DNA of 64,000 nt from VAYN01 sp963702075 (GTDB lineage: Bacteria > Actinomycetota > Thermoleophilia > Solirubrobacterales > 70-9), in contig OY969703.1 in NCBI GenBank assembly GCA_963702075.1, positions 1,054,001 through 1,118,000 on the forward strand, in the 5' to 3' direction. Under the pieces are notes generated by a model, which saw nothing but the letters and a program-made list of their open reading frames with translations, ran no database searches and was not told the DNA's origin. A program made the translations under genes and the position numbers. This document shows positions 23,219 to 31,094 of this stretch, one piece after another; the stretch's first letter is position 1; each line of letters starts with the position of its first letter.

Positions 23219-24922
23219 ATGCCCGCCGTCGCACCGAGTGAGTTCCCGCCGCCTTTCGATTCCGACAGCGTGATCGGTCCGCCGACCGACGCGCCGGAGG
23301 ACCGGATCGAGGTCGGGGTCGCGATCGTCGGCGGCGGGCCGGCCGGGCTCGCCTGCGCCAACAAGCTCCTACAGCTGCTCGAGGACGAGCCGGAGTTGAC
23401 CGAGAAGCTCGGCGAAGTCCCGGTCGCGGTGATCGAGAAGGGCAAAGTCGCCGGGGCGCACCTGCTCTCCGGGGCGAACATGAAGCCCTCGGCGATGGAA
23501 GAGCTCTTCCCCGACCTGCCGAAGGAGGAGTGGCCGGTCTATCAGGAGGTCACCAAGGACGCGGTCTACCTCCTTACCTCGAAGGCGGCGCTGCCGCTGA
23601 AGCCGATGCCGCCGAACTTCAAAAACCACGGCAACTACGTCACCTCGGTCTCCAAACTCGGCCGTTTCCTCGCCGAGAAAGCCGAAGAAGCGGGCGCCTA
23701 CATCCTCAGCGAGACCGCCGCGACCAAACTGCTGGTCGAGGACCGGATCGTCAAAGGCGTCCGTTCCGGCGACCGCGGCCGCGGTAAGGAGGGCCAGGAG
23801 CTCGCCAACTTCGAGCCGGGTTCCGACGTTACCGCCAAGGCGACCGTGCTGGCCGAGGGCACCGTCGGCCACCTCACCTACGCCGCCTACGACTACTTCG
23901 ACATGCACGGCGCCGACCCGATGCGCTGGGAGCTCGGGGTGAAAGAGGTCTGGGAGGTCTCCGAGCCGCTCGACCGGGTCATCCACACGATGGGCTGGCC
24001 GCTGCGCAAATCGCCGCGCTTCAACGAGTTCGGCGGCACCTTCATCTACCCGATGGGCGAGGACAAGATCTGCATCGGCCTCGTCGCCGGCCTCGACTAC
24101 ACCGACGCCACCTTCAGCGTCCACGACGCCCTGCAGCTGATCAAGACCCACCCCTTCATCAAGAAGATGCTGGACGGCGGCAAGCGGGTCGCCTGGGGCG
24201 CGAAGACGATCCCCTCGGGCGGCTACTTCTCGATGCCGAAGCGGCTCGCGGTGCCGGGGATGATGGTCGCCGGCGACGCCGCCAGCATGGTCAACGTCCC
24301 GACCCTGAAGGGGGTCCACTACGCGATGCACGCCGGGATGTACGCGGCGGAGACGATCGTCGAGTCACTGAAGCAGGACATCGACTCGGTCAACTTCGAG
24401 GCCTACGACGAGAAGGTCCGAAACTCGTTGATCGAGAAGGAGATCAAGCAGTCGCGCAACATGCGCCAGCCCTTCTCTAAAGGGTTCTTCATGGGCGGCG
24501 CGATCGTCTCAGCGATGACCGTAACGAAAGGCGCATTCCCCGGCGGCCACTGGTCGCAGGAGCACGACTCCGAGATCGAGATGGACCTCGGCAAGGCGGG
24601 GGATATGTACCTGAAGCCCGACAACGAGCTGACCTTCAACAAGCTCGACTCGGTCTTCCTCTCCGGCAACGCCACCCGCGACGACGCCCCCAACCACGTC
24701 CGCATCCAGACCCGCGTCCCGCGCGAGATCGCCCAGACCTGGGTCTCGATGTGCCCGGCCCAGGTCTACGAGATCCCCGAGGACCAGCTGGAGAGCGGCG
24801 CGGCGGAGGTCGACGTCCACGTCACCGCCTCCAACTGCGTCCAGTGCGGCGCGATCACCGCCAAGGGCGGCCGCCTCACCCTCCCCGAGGGCGGCGACGG
24901 CCCGCTGTACCAAGAGACCTGA
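23219..24922 (+). CDS. electron transfer flavoprotein-quinone oxidoreductase
   Basis: The 567-residue enzyme has an N-terminal FAD Rossmann motif V-A-I-V-G-G-G-P-A-G-L-A near residue 38, the membrane-surface quinone region, and a ferredoxin-like C-terminal segment. It oxidises reduced ETF and passes electrons to membrane quinone. ATG 23219 follows AAAGGAG. Family enzymes usually hold a [4Fe-4S] cluster with four Cys. Here only C512, C540 and C543 are visible, and the place of the last ligand (C-x-x-C-x-x-C) is Ile546. The P-E-G-G-D-G-P-L-Y end is otherwise typical. The operon context with EtfBA supports the call. Confidence 0.9.
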   Translation: MPAVAPSEFPPPFDSDSVIGPPTDAPEDRIEVGVAIVGGGPAGLACANKLLQLLEDEPELTEKLGEVPVAVIEKGKVAGAHLLSGANMKPSAMEELFPDLPKEEWPVYQEVTKDAVYLLTSKAALPLKPMPPNFKNHGNYVTSVSKLGRFLAEKAEEAGAYILSETAATKLLVEDRIVKGVRSGDRGRGKEGQELANFEPGSDVTAKATVLAEGTVGHLTYAAYDYFDMHGADPMRWELGVKEVWEVSEPLDRVIHTMGWPLRKSPRFNEFGGTFIYPMGEDKICIGLVAGLDYTDATFSVHDALQLIKTHPFIKKMLDGGKRVAWGAKTIPSGGYFSMPKRLAVPGMMVAGDAASMVNVPTLKGVHYAMHAGMYAAETIVESLKQDIDSVNFEAYDEKVRNSLIEKEIKQSRNMRQPFSKGFFMGGAIVSAMTVTKGAFPGGHWSQEHDSEIEMDLGKAGDMYLKPDNELTFNKLDSVFLSGNATRDDAPNHVRIQTRVPREIAQTWVSMCPAQVYEIPEDQLESGAAEVDVHVTASNCVQCGAITAKGGRLTLPEGGDGPLYQET

Positions 24923-24996
24923 TTTCGTGCGAAGCCGCGCGCGAAAAGGCACGATCCGCGCGCCACGCGTGCGGGTTTGCCGCCTAGGCTCAGCGG

Positions 24997-25206
24997 GTGC
25001 TTCCCGTCGGGTCGTTTATCGGTGATGCCGCGTCTGGCGCTGGCTTTATGGCGGCCTGCATTGCTATCTGCGGGTTTCTGATGCAGGTCCGTCCTGCCCT
25101 CACCCGAGAGGATGACCAAGCAGTGCGGGCGGCCACCGTGGTTGGTGGCATCGTCGGGTTGCTTGCCGCGGCGGTGGTGATTGCAGTCGGCCTTTCGGTA
25201 GGGTAA
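24997..25206 (+). CDS. hypothetical small membrane protein
   Basis: The 69-residue protein has two hydrophobic helices (about residues 12-30 and 45-68) separated by a charged loop (R-P-A-L-T-R-E-D-D). GTG 24997 lies 6 nt after TAGGCT (24985-24990) and has no ribosome site, which fits a leaderless transcript. It is followed 21 nt later by a second small membrane protein. No family is recognised. Confidence 0.45.
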   Translation: MLPVGSFIGDAASGAGFMAACIAICGFLMQVRPALTREDDQAVRAATVVGGIVGLLAAAVVIAVGLSVG

Positions 25207-25227
25207 TGTTATGTCTGAGGAGATCAA

Positions 25228-25404
25228 ATGAGCGAGCGCACCGCATTCATTCTTTTTGGAATCGCCATCTCCGGCCTTACCGTTGCCTGGATGGTCGGCC
25301 TGAAGCTTCTTGGCGCGGGTGAGGAATTGATGGCGCAGGCGTCCCTTCTGGTTCTTCCCGTCGCAGGGTTCGGGGGTAGCTGGATCTTCATGCGCTACCA
25401 CTGA
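25228..25404 (+). CDS. hypothetical 58-residue membrane protein
   Basis: ATG 25228 follows a TGAGGAGA ribosome site and opens a 58-codon frame ending at TGA 25402-25404. Two hydrophobic segments (F-I-L-F-G-I-A-I-S-G-L-T-V-A-W-M-V-G and S-L-L-V-L-P-V-A-G-F-G-G) suggest a two-pass membrane protein. It is paired with the preceding small membrane protein. No family is recognised. Confidence 0.5.
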   Translation: MSERTAFILFGIAISGLTVAWMVGLKLLGAGEELMAQASLLVLPVAGFGGSWIFMRYH

Positions 25405-25439
25405 TCTCGTCGGTCGCGACGGCGCTATAGGTTCACGCC

Positions 25440-26315
25440 GTGCTGGCGCTGGGAATAGCCGCGGCCGTGGCGGCGTCGCTGCTTTACAACACCTCGATCG
25501 CGCTGCAGGCTTTGGAGGCGCGCGAGGTGCCGGGGGAGCACGGGCTGAGGCCTTCTCTGCTGGGACGGTTGCTGCGGAACCGGCGCTGGCTGGGGGCGAC
25601 CGGGCTGGGACTGCTGGGGTGGCCGCTGGAGATTGCGGCGCTGCTGCTGGCGCCGCTGACCGTGGTGCAACCGTGCATCGCCAGCGGGCTGCTGCTGTTG
25701 CTCTGGCTGGGGGCGACGCGGCTGGGGGAGAGGCCGGGGCGACGCGAGTATCTCGCGGTGGCGGCGATCGTCGGCGGTATCGCGGGCGTCGCCTGGGCAG
25801 CGCCGGAGCGCAGCACCGACCACGCCGGGGCCGCCGCGATCGCCCTGGCGCTGGTTCTCGTCGCACTGCCGCTGCTTGCCCCCTATGCCTTGCGTCGCCA
25901 CCTTGCCGGGAACATCCATCGCCTTGGCCTGCTCGCCACTCTCAGCGCCGGCTGCGGCTACGCCTGGACCGCAATCGCCAGCAAGCTGCTCACCGACCAG
26001 CTTGCAGCGGGCACGCTCGTCATTGCGGCGCTCTGGCTGGCGACGGCGGCGGCCTCGGAGGGCCTGGCATTGCTAAGCGAGATGAGTGCCCTGCAGCGGC
26101 GGCCGGCGACCCAGATGGCGCCGGTGATGTTCGCGGTGCAGGTGCTGGTGCCGGTGGCGTTGGCGCCGCTGATCTTCGACGAGTCCTGGGCCGGCACTCC
26201 TCTCGGCGGGGCCGCTTTGGTCGGTTTCATCGCCCTCGCCGTTGCGGGAACCGTCCTTTTAGCTGGTTCTAAGACTGTTGCGGCAGTAATGGAGTCCGCA
26301 CATGCCGACGATTGA
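25440..26315 (+). CDS. multi-pass membrane transporter of the DMT/EamA (or NIPA-like) type
   Basis: The 291-residue protein has about nine hydrophobic helices and an internal duplicated organisation like drug/metabolite transporters. The first helix and the P-L-T-V-V-Q-P-C-I-A-S-G-L-L-L segment resemble NIPA/EamA proteins that export metabolites or move magnesium. GTG 25440 has TATAGG/TAGGTT at 25426-25433 and no ribosome site. The substrate is unknown. A hairpin at 26315-26350 follows the gene. Confidence 0.7.
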   Translation: MLALGIAAAVAASLLYNTSIALQALEAREVPGEHGLRPSLLGRLLRNRRWLGATGLGLLGWPLEIAALLLAPLTVVQPCIASGLLLLLWLGATRLGERPGRREYLAVAAIVGGIAGVAWAAPERSTDHAGAAAIALALVLVALPLLAPYALRRHLAGNIHRLGLLATLSAGCGYAWTAIASKLLTDQLAAGTLVIAALWLATAAASEGLALLSEMSALQRRPATQMAPVMFAVQVLVPVALAPLIFDESWAGTPLGGAALVGFIALAVAGTVLLAGSKTVAAVMESAHADD

Positions 26316-26350
26316 GCGCAACCAGAAGGGGTACCTGATCCGGTTGCGCT
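26315..26350 (+). terminator. hairpin after the DMT-like gene
   Basis: AGCGCAACC (26315-26323) and GGTTGCGCT (26342-26350) are exact inverted repeats around an 18-nt loop, starting at the last base of the transporter stop codon. There is only a weak T-rich tract downstream (GATTCTT). Confidence 0.45.
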
Positions 26351-26436
26351 GGTAGATTCTTCGCGCCTCCGGCGATGCGGTGTCTAGTCCCGCCGAGGCA
26401 TACCCCAGCACCAGCCACATCCAGCAAGGAGCCACC

Positions 26437-27468
26437 GTGGGCGCCGCAGAGAACACTCTGCCCGACGCGAGCAAGTTCGCGATCGGGTTCGATCACCGCG
26501 ACCGTGCTCGCTTGTTCGAGCTATGGACCGAGGTCCTCGACTCCGAGCAGTGGTCGGAGGGCGCGAAGCTGCAGGCGTTCGAGGAGCGCTGGGAGCAGTG
26601 GAACGGGTTGCCCAGCCTCGGCCTCTCCAGCTGGGCCGGCGGGGCGCTGGCAGCCTTGGAGTTCGCCGGGGTCCGCGGCGAGACCGTGCTCTGCCCGTCC
26701 AACACCTTCATGGCGACGCCGCTGGCCGCGATCAACGCCGGCGCTCAGGTCGAGTTCGTCGACTGCAACCGCGAGGACCTCTGCATGTCCTTCGCCGACT
26801 TCGAGCGCCAGGCGGAGCGGCACAGGCCGCGGGCCGCGATCCTCGTCCACATCGGCGGCCACATCGCCTTCGACGCCGAGCGGATCGCCGCCTACTGCCG
26901 CGAGAACGACATCTTCTTGCTCGAGGATTGCGCCCACGCTCACGGCGCCGAGTGGAACGGCGGCAAGCCGGGCGGCTTCGGCGATGCCGGCGTCTATTCG
27001 CTCTACGCGACGAAGACGGTCTCGACCGGCGAGGGTGGCGTCCTCGTCGCCCGCAATCCTGACCTGATCGAGTTCGCTTCCAAGTTCCGCAACTACGGCA
27101 AGTTCGAGCACGAGGTCGACGGCCTCAACTTCCGGATGAGCGAGTTCACCGCCGCCCTCGGCCTCGTCCAGGCCGAGCGGATGGAGGAGATCGTCGCCTG
27201 GAAGAACGAGTACGCCCGCGAGCACCTCGACCCGCTGCACCCCGGCCGCCTCGAGCTGCCCGAGGGGATGACCTCCGGGTTCTACAAGTACATCGTCTTC
27301 GAAGAGTTGGAGAAGAGCACGGGGAAGGTCTATGACCAGCCCTGCCACCGCATCATGGGACGCGCGGATGAGTTGCCGAACACCGACTGGGTGGCGGAGA
27401 ACCATTGGTGCGTGCCGCTCTACTACCGCCCCGCATCGCGCGAGGCGGCACTGAAGGGAGAGTCATGA
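26437..27468 (+). CDS. DegT/DnrJ/EryC1-family PLP aminotransferase (sugar aminotransferase type)
   Basis: The 343-residue fold-type I aminotransferase has the PLP Asp region L-L-E-D-C-A-H-A-H-G-A, the Schiff-base Lys in Y-A-T-K-T-V-S-T-G-E-G-G, and the downstream R-N-Y-G-K motif of the family. Members transfer an amino group to a keto-sugar nucleotide. GTG 26437 is chosen because AAGGA lies 6 nt upstream; GTG 26380 is in frame but poorer. Its stop overlaps the next gene's ATG (ATGA), tying it to the epimerase-glycosyltransferase fusion. An amino-sugar-containing glycan or glycolipid is the likely product. Confidence 0.87.
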   Translation: MGAAENTLPDASKFAIGFDHRDRARLFELWTEVLDSEQWSEGAKLQAFEERWEQWNGLPSLGLSSWAGGALAALEFAGVRGETVLCPSNTFMATPLAAINAGAQVEFVDCNREDLCMSFADFERQAERHRPRAAILVHIGGHIAFDAERIAAYCRENDIFLLEDCAHAHGAEWNGGKPGGFGDAGVYSLYATKTVSTGEGGVLVARNPDLIEFASKFRNYGKFEHEVDGLNFRMSEFTAALGLVQAERMEEIVAWKNEYAREHLDPLHPGRLELPEGMTSGFYKYIVFEELEKSTGKVYDQPCHRIMGRADELPNTDWVAENHWCVPLYYRPASREAALKGES

Positions 27469-29795
27469 GAGTTCTGGTCACGGGAGGTGGCGGCTTCATC
27501 GGCTCCCACGTCGTCGATCGTCTGCGGGAGAAGGGGATGACGCCGCGGATTTTCGATCTCAGTGCCTCGCCCTACCACTCGCCGCTGGAAGTGGAGACCT
27601 TCACCGGCAGCATCACCGACCCGGCCAACCTCGACCTGGCGATGCGCGATTGCGACGCGGTGATCCATCTCGCCGCCGTCGCCGATGTCGGCCATGTGCA
27701 CGCCGATCCCGTCCTCGCCGAGGAGGTCAACACGCGCGGCACGCTGAACGTGCTCGAGGCGGCGTGCCGAGCGAAGGTGGGCCGTGTCGTCTACGGCTCG
27801 ACCACCTGGGTCTACAGCGACTGCGTCGAGCAGGAGGTCGACGAGGAAACGCCGATTCCGGCGCCGCGCCACCTCTACACCGCGACCAAGCTCGCCGGCG
27901 AGACCTACTGCGCCGGCTACACCGAGCTGTTCGAGCTCGAGAGCACGATCCTCCGTTTCGGCATCCCCTATGGGCCCCGCGCCCGCGCCGCCGGCGTCGT
28001 CGCCAAGTTCACCGACCTCGCCTTCGAAGGCAAAGCGCTGACGATCGCCGGCGACGGCAGCACCACCCGCAGCTTCATCTACGTCGAGGACCTCGCCGAC
28101 GGGATCGTCGCGGCATTGGCACCCGAGGCCGCCGGCCGCACCTACAACCTCTCCGGCGACGAGGTCGTGACGATTCTCGAAATCGCCGAGCGAGTGCAGG
28201 AAAACACCGACAACTGCGAGATCGTCCACACGCCGCCGCGCCCGGGCGACTTCCCCGGCAAGGCGATCTCCAACGAGCGGGCGCTCGAGGAGCTCGGGTG
28301 GAAGGCCGAAACCAGCTTCAAAGAGGGCGTGCGCAAGTACGTCGAATGGGTCCGCTCGAGCACCCGCCCACCCGATCCGGTCCCGGGCAAACAGCCTTCG
28401 CTGAACGGCAACGAACATGCCGCCGGGGCGCTGCTGGCCGGCGCCGCGCGCTTCGAGGAGCGCGAGCCGCGGGTGCTCGTCCTCACCGCCGACATCGGCG
28501 AGGGGCACGACCTGCCGGCGCGGATCATCAAAGCCGACCTCGAAGAACAAGTTCCGGGAGCGCAGGTCGAGATCGCCAACGGGCTGGAAGCGATGGGGCG
28601 GATCCTCTCCGCGGTCGTCCGCGGGGGCTCTCGCTTCACCTTCCGCTGGACGCCCTGGATGTTCGACGTCCAGTACTGGCTGATCACCAAGTTCGCCCCG
28701 ACCCGCTGGCTCGCCCACCACCTCAACTACTGGCTCGGGATGCGAGGGCTGATGCGGCTGATCGCCAAGCACGAACCCGACGTGATCGTCTCCACCTACC
28801 CTGGCGTGACCGCGGTGTTGGGGATGCTGCGGGAGCACCGGCGCCTGGAGATCCCGGTGCAGTCGGCGATCACCGACCTGGCCGGGCTGCGCTACTGGGT
28901 CCACTCGGGGGTCGACATGCACTTCGTCACCCACCCCGAGTCGATCGAGGAAGTCGAGCGGCTGGCCGGGCCGGGCCGGGTCGAATGGATGCGGCCGCCG
29001 ATCTCGCGCGACTTCCTGATGCCGCGGACGCGACGCGACGCGCGCGAGGCGCTCGACGTCCCCGCCCACGCGCGCCTGGTCCTCGTCTCTGGCGGCGGTT
29101 GGGGAGTCGGCGACCTCGAGGGCGCGATCGAGTGCGCGCTCGCCGGTGAAGACACGCTGGTGGTCTGCATCACCGGCCGCAACGAGGTGGCGCGAGAGCG
29201 GCTCGAGCAGCGCTTCCGCGACAACGAGATGGTGCGGGTCCTGGGCTTCACCGAGCAGATGAGCGACTGGATGGCGGCGGCCGACGCGATGATCCACGGC
29301 ACCGCCGGGCTGACCGTGCTCGAGGCCCACATCCGCGGTTGCCCGGTCGTCTCCTACGGCTTCTCGGCCGGTCACCTGCGAGCCAACAACGCCGCCTTCG
29401 AGCGCTTCGGGCTCGCCGAAGTCGCCCGTTCCTCACACGAGCTCGAGTCGGTCCTGCGGCACGTCACCCGCGAGCGCCAGTCGCCCGACTCCTCGTTTGC
29501 CTCGCTGCCCTCGATCGCCTCGCGGGCGCTCGAGATCCGGCCGCGGGTCAAGCAGCAGCCGGTCTGGCGGGTGCGGACGGAGCGGGTGGCGGCAGCCGTT
29601 ACGGCGGTCGCCGTGCTGGTGGTGATGATCCTCTCCGTGGCGAAGACCGAGAACCCCTACAAGGTGGTCTCGGCGCCGCTGAAGGGGCATATCCACATCA
29701 TCACCGACGAAGACAAGGCTGCCGCCGCCCCGGCTGGCGAAGCAGCGGTGCACACGGGGCAGCCGGCGCAGAATACGACGGCCTCCGCTCGTTGA
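27465..29795 (+). CDS. fusion protein: NAD-dependent sugar-nucleotide epimerase + MGDG-synthase-like glycosyltransferase + C-terminal membrane anchor
   Basis: The 776-residue protein has three parts. Residues 1-300 form an extended SDR epimerase/dehydratase: G7-G-G-G-F-I-G, S112/T113 and Y138-x3-K142, then D-G-S-T-T-R-S-F-I-Y-V-E-D. A 30-residue linker follows. Residues 335-665 resemble GT28/MGDG-synthase glycosyltransferases: D-I-G-E-G-H in place of the usual GxGH loop, A-I-T-D-L-A-G-L-R-Y-W, and H-G-T-A-G-L-T-V-L-E-A. A single membrane helix spans about 707-726, followed by an Ala-rich tail. One polypeptide could thus make a sugar nucleotide and transfer the sugar to a lipid. The start overlaps the aminotransferase stop (ATGA) and the stop overlaps the deacetylase start (TTGA). 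No frameshift is evident. Confidence 0.85.
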   Translation: MRVLVTGGGGFIGSHVVDRLREKGMTPRIFDLSASPYHSPLEVETFTGSITDPANLDLAMRDCDAVIHLAAVADVGHVHADPVLAEEVNTRGTLNVLEAACRAKVGRVVYGSTTWVYSDCVEQEVDEETPIPAPRHLYTATKLAGETYCAGYTELFELESTILRFGIPYGPRARAAGVVAKFTDLAFEGKALTIAGDGSTTRSFIYVEDLADGIVAALAPEAAGRTYNLSGDEVVTILEIAERVQENTDNCEIVHTPPRPGDFPGKAISNERALEELGWKAETSFKEGVRKYVEWVRSSTRPPDPVPGKQPSLNGNEHAAGALLAGAARFEEREPRVLVLTADIGEGHDLPARIIKADLEEQVPGAQVEIANGLEAMGRILSAVVRGGSRFTFRWTPWMFDVQYWLITKFAPTRWLAHHLNYWLGMRGLMRLIAKHEPDVIVSTYPGVTAVLGMLREHRRLEIPVQSAITDLAGLRYWVHSGVDMHFVTHPESIEEVERLAGPGRVEWMRPPISRDFLMPRTRRDAREALDVPAHARLVLVSGGGWGVGDLEGAIECALAGEDTLVVCITGRNEVARERLEQRFRDNEMVRVLGFTEQMSDWMAAADAMIHGTAGLTVLEAHIRGCPVVSYGFSAGHLRANNAAFERFGLAEVARSSHELESVLRHVTRERQSPDSSFASLPSIASRALEIRPRVKQQPVWRVRTERVAAAVTAVAVLVVMILSVAKTENPYKVVSAPLKGHIHIITDEDKAAAAPAGEAAVHTGQPAQNTTASAR

Positions 29796-30514
29796 TCCGG
29801 AGACTGCCCGTGGCCGGTCTGGCCGCGGGCGCCGTCTGGCACGCCGGTCCGGCCCTGGCGCCGGTGGTGTCGCCGATCGGGCGGGCGCTCGGTGTCGTCC
29901 TGCGCCAGGAGGACCTCGACGGCGTCGCGCTGACCTTCGACGACGGCCCGCACCCCCACGGCACGGTCTCCGTCCTCGAGACCCTCCGCGAGCACGATGC
30001 CAAGGCGACCTTCTTCCTCGCCGGCGAGCAGGTGGAGCAGCGCCCTGCGTTGGCCGCCGAGATCGCCGCCGCAGGCCACCGGGTCGAGCTGCATTGCCAC
30101 CGCCACCGCAACCAGCTGCGGCTGACGCCGAGGATGCTGCTCGAAGACGCCGAGCGGGGGCAGGCGGCGATCGAGGAGGCGACCGGGCAGGCGATCGCCG
30201 ACTACCGCCCGCCCTACGGGATCTTCAGCGCCTCCGGCCTACGCGCGGTCCGCACTCGCGGCTGGCGCCCGGTGCTGTGGTCGAAGTGGGGGAGGGACTG
30301 GGACCGGCGGGCGACCCCTGCCTCGATCACGGGTCGGGTGACCGCCGGCATCAGCGCCGGGGACATCCTCCTCTTGCACGATGCCGACTACTACAGCGCG
30401 CGCGGCTCCTGGGTCTGCACCGCGGCAGCTCTGTCGAAAATCCTGGAGCTGTTGGAGGCGCGAGGGCTGAAATCGAGGCTGCTGCGCCGCGGCGCAGCCA
30501 CGACCGTCCACTGA
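29792..30514 (+). CDS. polysaccharide deacetylase (carbohydrate esterase family 4)
   Basis: The 240-residue NodB-homology protein has the CE4 motifs: T-F-D50-D51-G-P, H-C-H-R-H-R-N as the metal-binding His region (variant of H-S-x-x-H-P), R-P-P-Y-G, and I-L-L-L-H-D near the C terminus. These enzymes remove N-acetyl groups from glycans with a metal ion. A hydrophobic N-terminal stretch could be a membrane anchor or uncleaved signal. TTG 29792 gives a 4-nt overlap with the fusion gene. It completes a coupled set: aminotransferase, epimerase/glycosyltransferase, deacetylase. Confidence 0.87.
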   Translation: MIRRLPVAGLAAGAVWHAGPALAPVVSPIGRALGVVLRQEDLDGVALTFDDGPHPHGTVSVLETLREHDAKATFFLAGEQVEQRPALAAEIAAAGHRVELHCHRHRNQLRLTPRMLLEDAERGQAAIEEATGQAIADYRPPYGIFSASGLRAVRTRGWRPVLWSKWGRDWDRRATPASITGRVTAGISAGDILLLHDADYYSARGSWVCTAAALSKILELLEARGLKSRLLRRGAATTVH

Positions 30515-30738
30515 TCGCAGCCGGCGAACGCTTCATCAAGGCGCTGCGCCATCGTGCTGCGGGGCCGATCCTGATCGAAGATCTGCTTGGACATCGCACT
30601 CCGTCCTGTAGGGGGCTTGCAAATGATTCCCCAGACCGTCGGACGAAAAATATGCTCTTTGCGACCGTTTGGGAACGCTTGTTCGTTTTTGACCGTTTCC
30701 TTGAAACCGCAAACTCGGGGATTAACAGCTGGGGAGTA

Positions 30739-30868
30739 AGGGGTCCGGTCATCCTCCTCCGGAATTGACCTCCCCTCCGCTTCGCTCCGGGGAGAACTTG
30801 CTGCGGCTTCGCCGCAGACATCAGATTGCATTTCGCCGAACATTCCTCCGGAGGACGACCGGACCCCT
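30739..30868 (+). repeat. structured repeat family A, copy 1
   Basis: This is one of three copies of a roughly 135-nt element. The outer arms (GGTCCGGTC / GACCGGACC) are complementary. A CTCCCC/GGGGAG stem and a perfect CTGCGGC-TTC-GCCGCAG hairpin lie inside. Conserved blocks are CCGGAATTGACCTCCCC and CAGATTGCATNTCGCCGAAC. It lies 225 nt after the deacetylase gene, in the same orientation. Confidence 0.85.
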
Positions 30869-30956
30869 CTTCAACACGCATCGTCAGGACGGTTGAGGCA
30901 CGGAGCTTTCCTCACTACAGCTACCGCCCTTGGGCGTCTGCCTGGGACTGTCACTC

Positions 30957-31073
30957 GGACGGGTTGGTGTCCCTCTCGGGGCCGGCGTCCTGTTCCTCGC
31001 ACAGACCACTCAGCGAGAGACGGCTTACTTAGAGGCGAGGAACCCAGGTCTCGAGAGGGACACCAACCCGTCC
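30957..31073. repeat. long palindrome with nested hairpin
   Basis: Perfect 22-bp outer arms (30957-30978 and 31052-31073, core TTGGTGTCCCTCTCG / CGAGAGGGACACCAA) enclose a second perfect 9-bp stem (30992-31000 with 31035-31043). It ends 21 nt before the stop codon of the minus-strand alpha/beta hydrolase gene, so it may act as a bidirectional terminator. Confidence 0.7.
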
Positions 31074-31094
31074 CTACGAGTGCGGCCTGAACCC

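Larger units (their letters stand above)
30515..31094. other. gene-free stretch with repeat copy A1 and a long cruciform-like repeat
   Basis: I find no supported gene here. The first 220 nt are less GC-rich than the surroundings, with A/T runs near 30648-30660 and 30685-30705. Then come the structured repeat (30739-30868) and the 22-bp-arm palindrome (30957-31073). The gap lies between convergent transcription units. Confidence 0.6.

Noticed and set aside
21406..23481. 691-codon minus-strand open frame opposite etfBA
   Set aside because: It is a complete antisense shadow of two genes with strong motifs, with biased composition and no recognisable domain.
30351..30881. Minus-strand open frames across repeat A1 (similar short frames at A2 and A3)
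   Set aside because: The shared peptide (A-K-R-R-G-G-Q-F-R-R) comes from translating the repeat. The conserved signal is base pairing, not codons, and frames differ outside the repeat.
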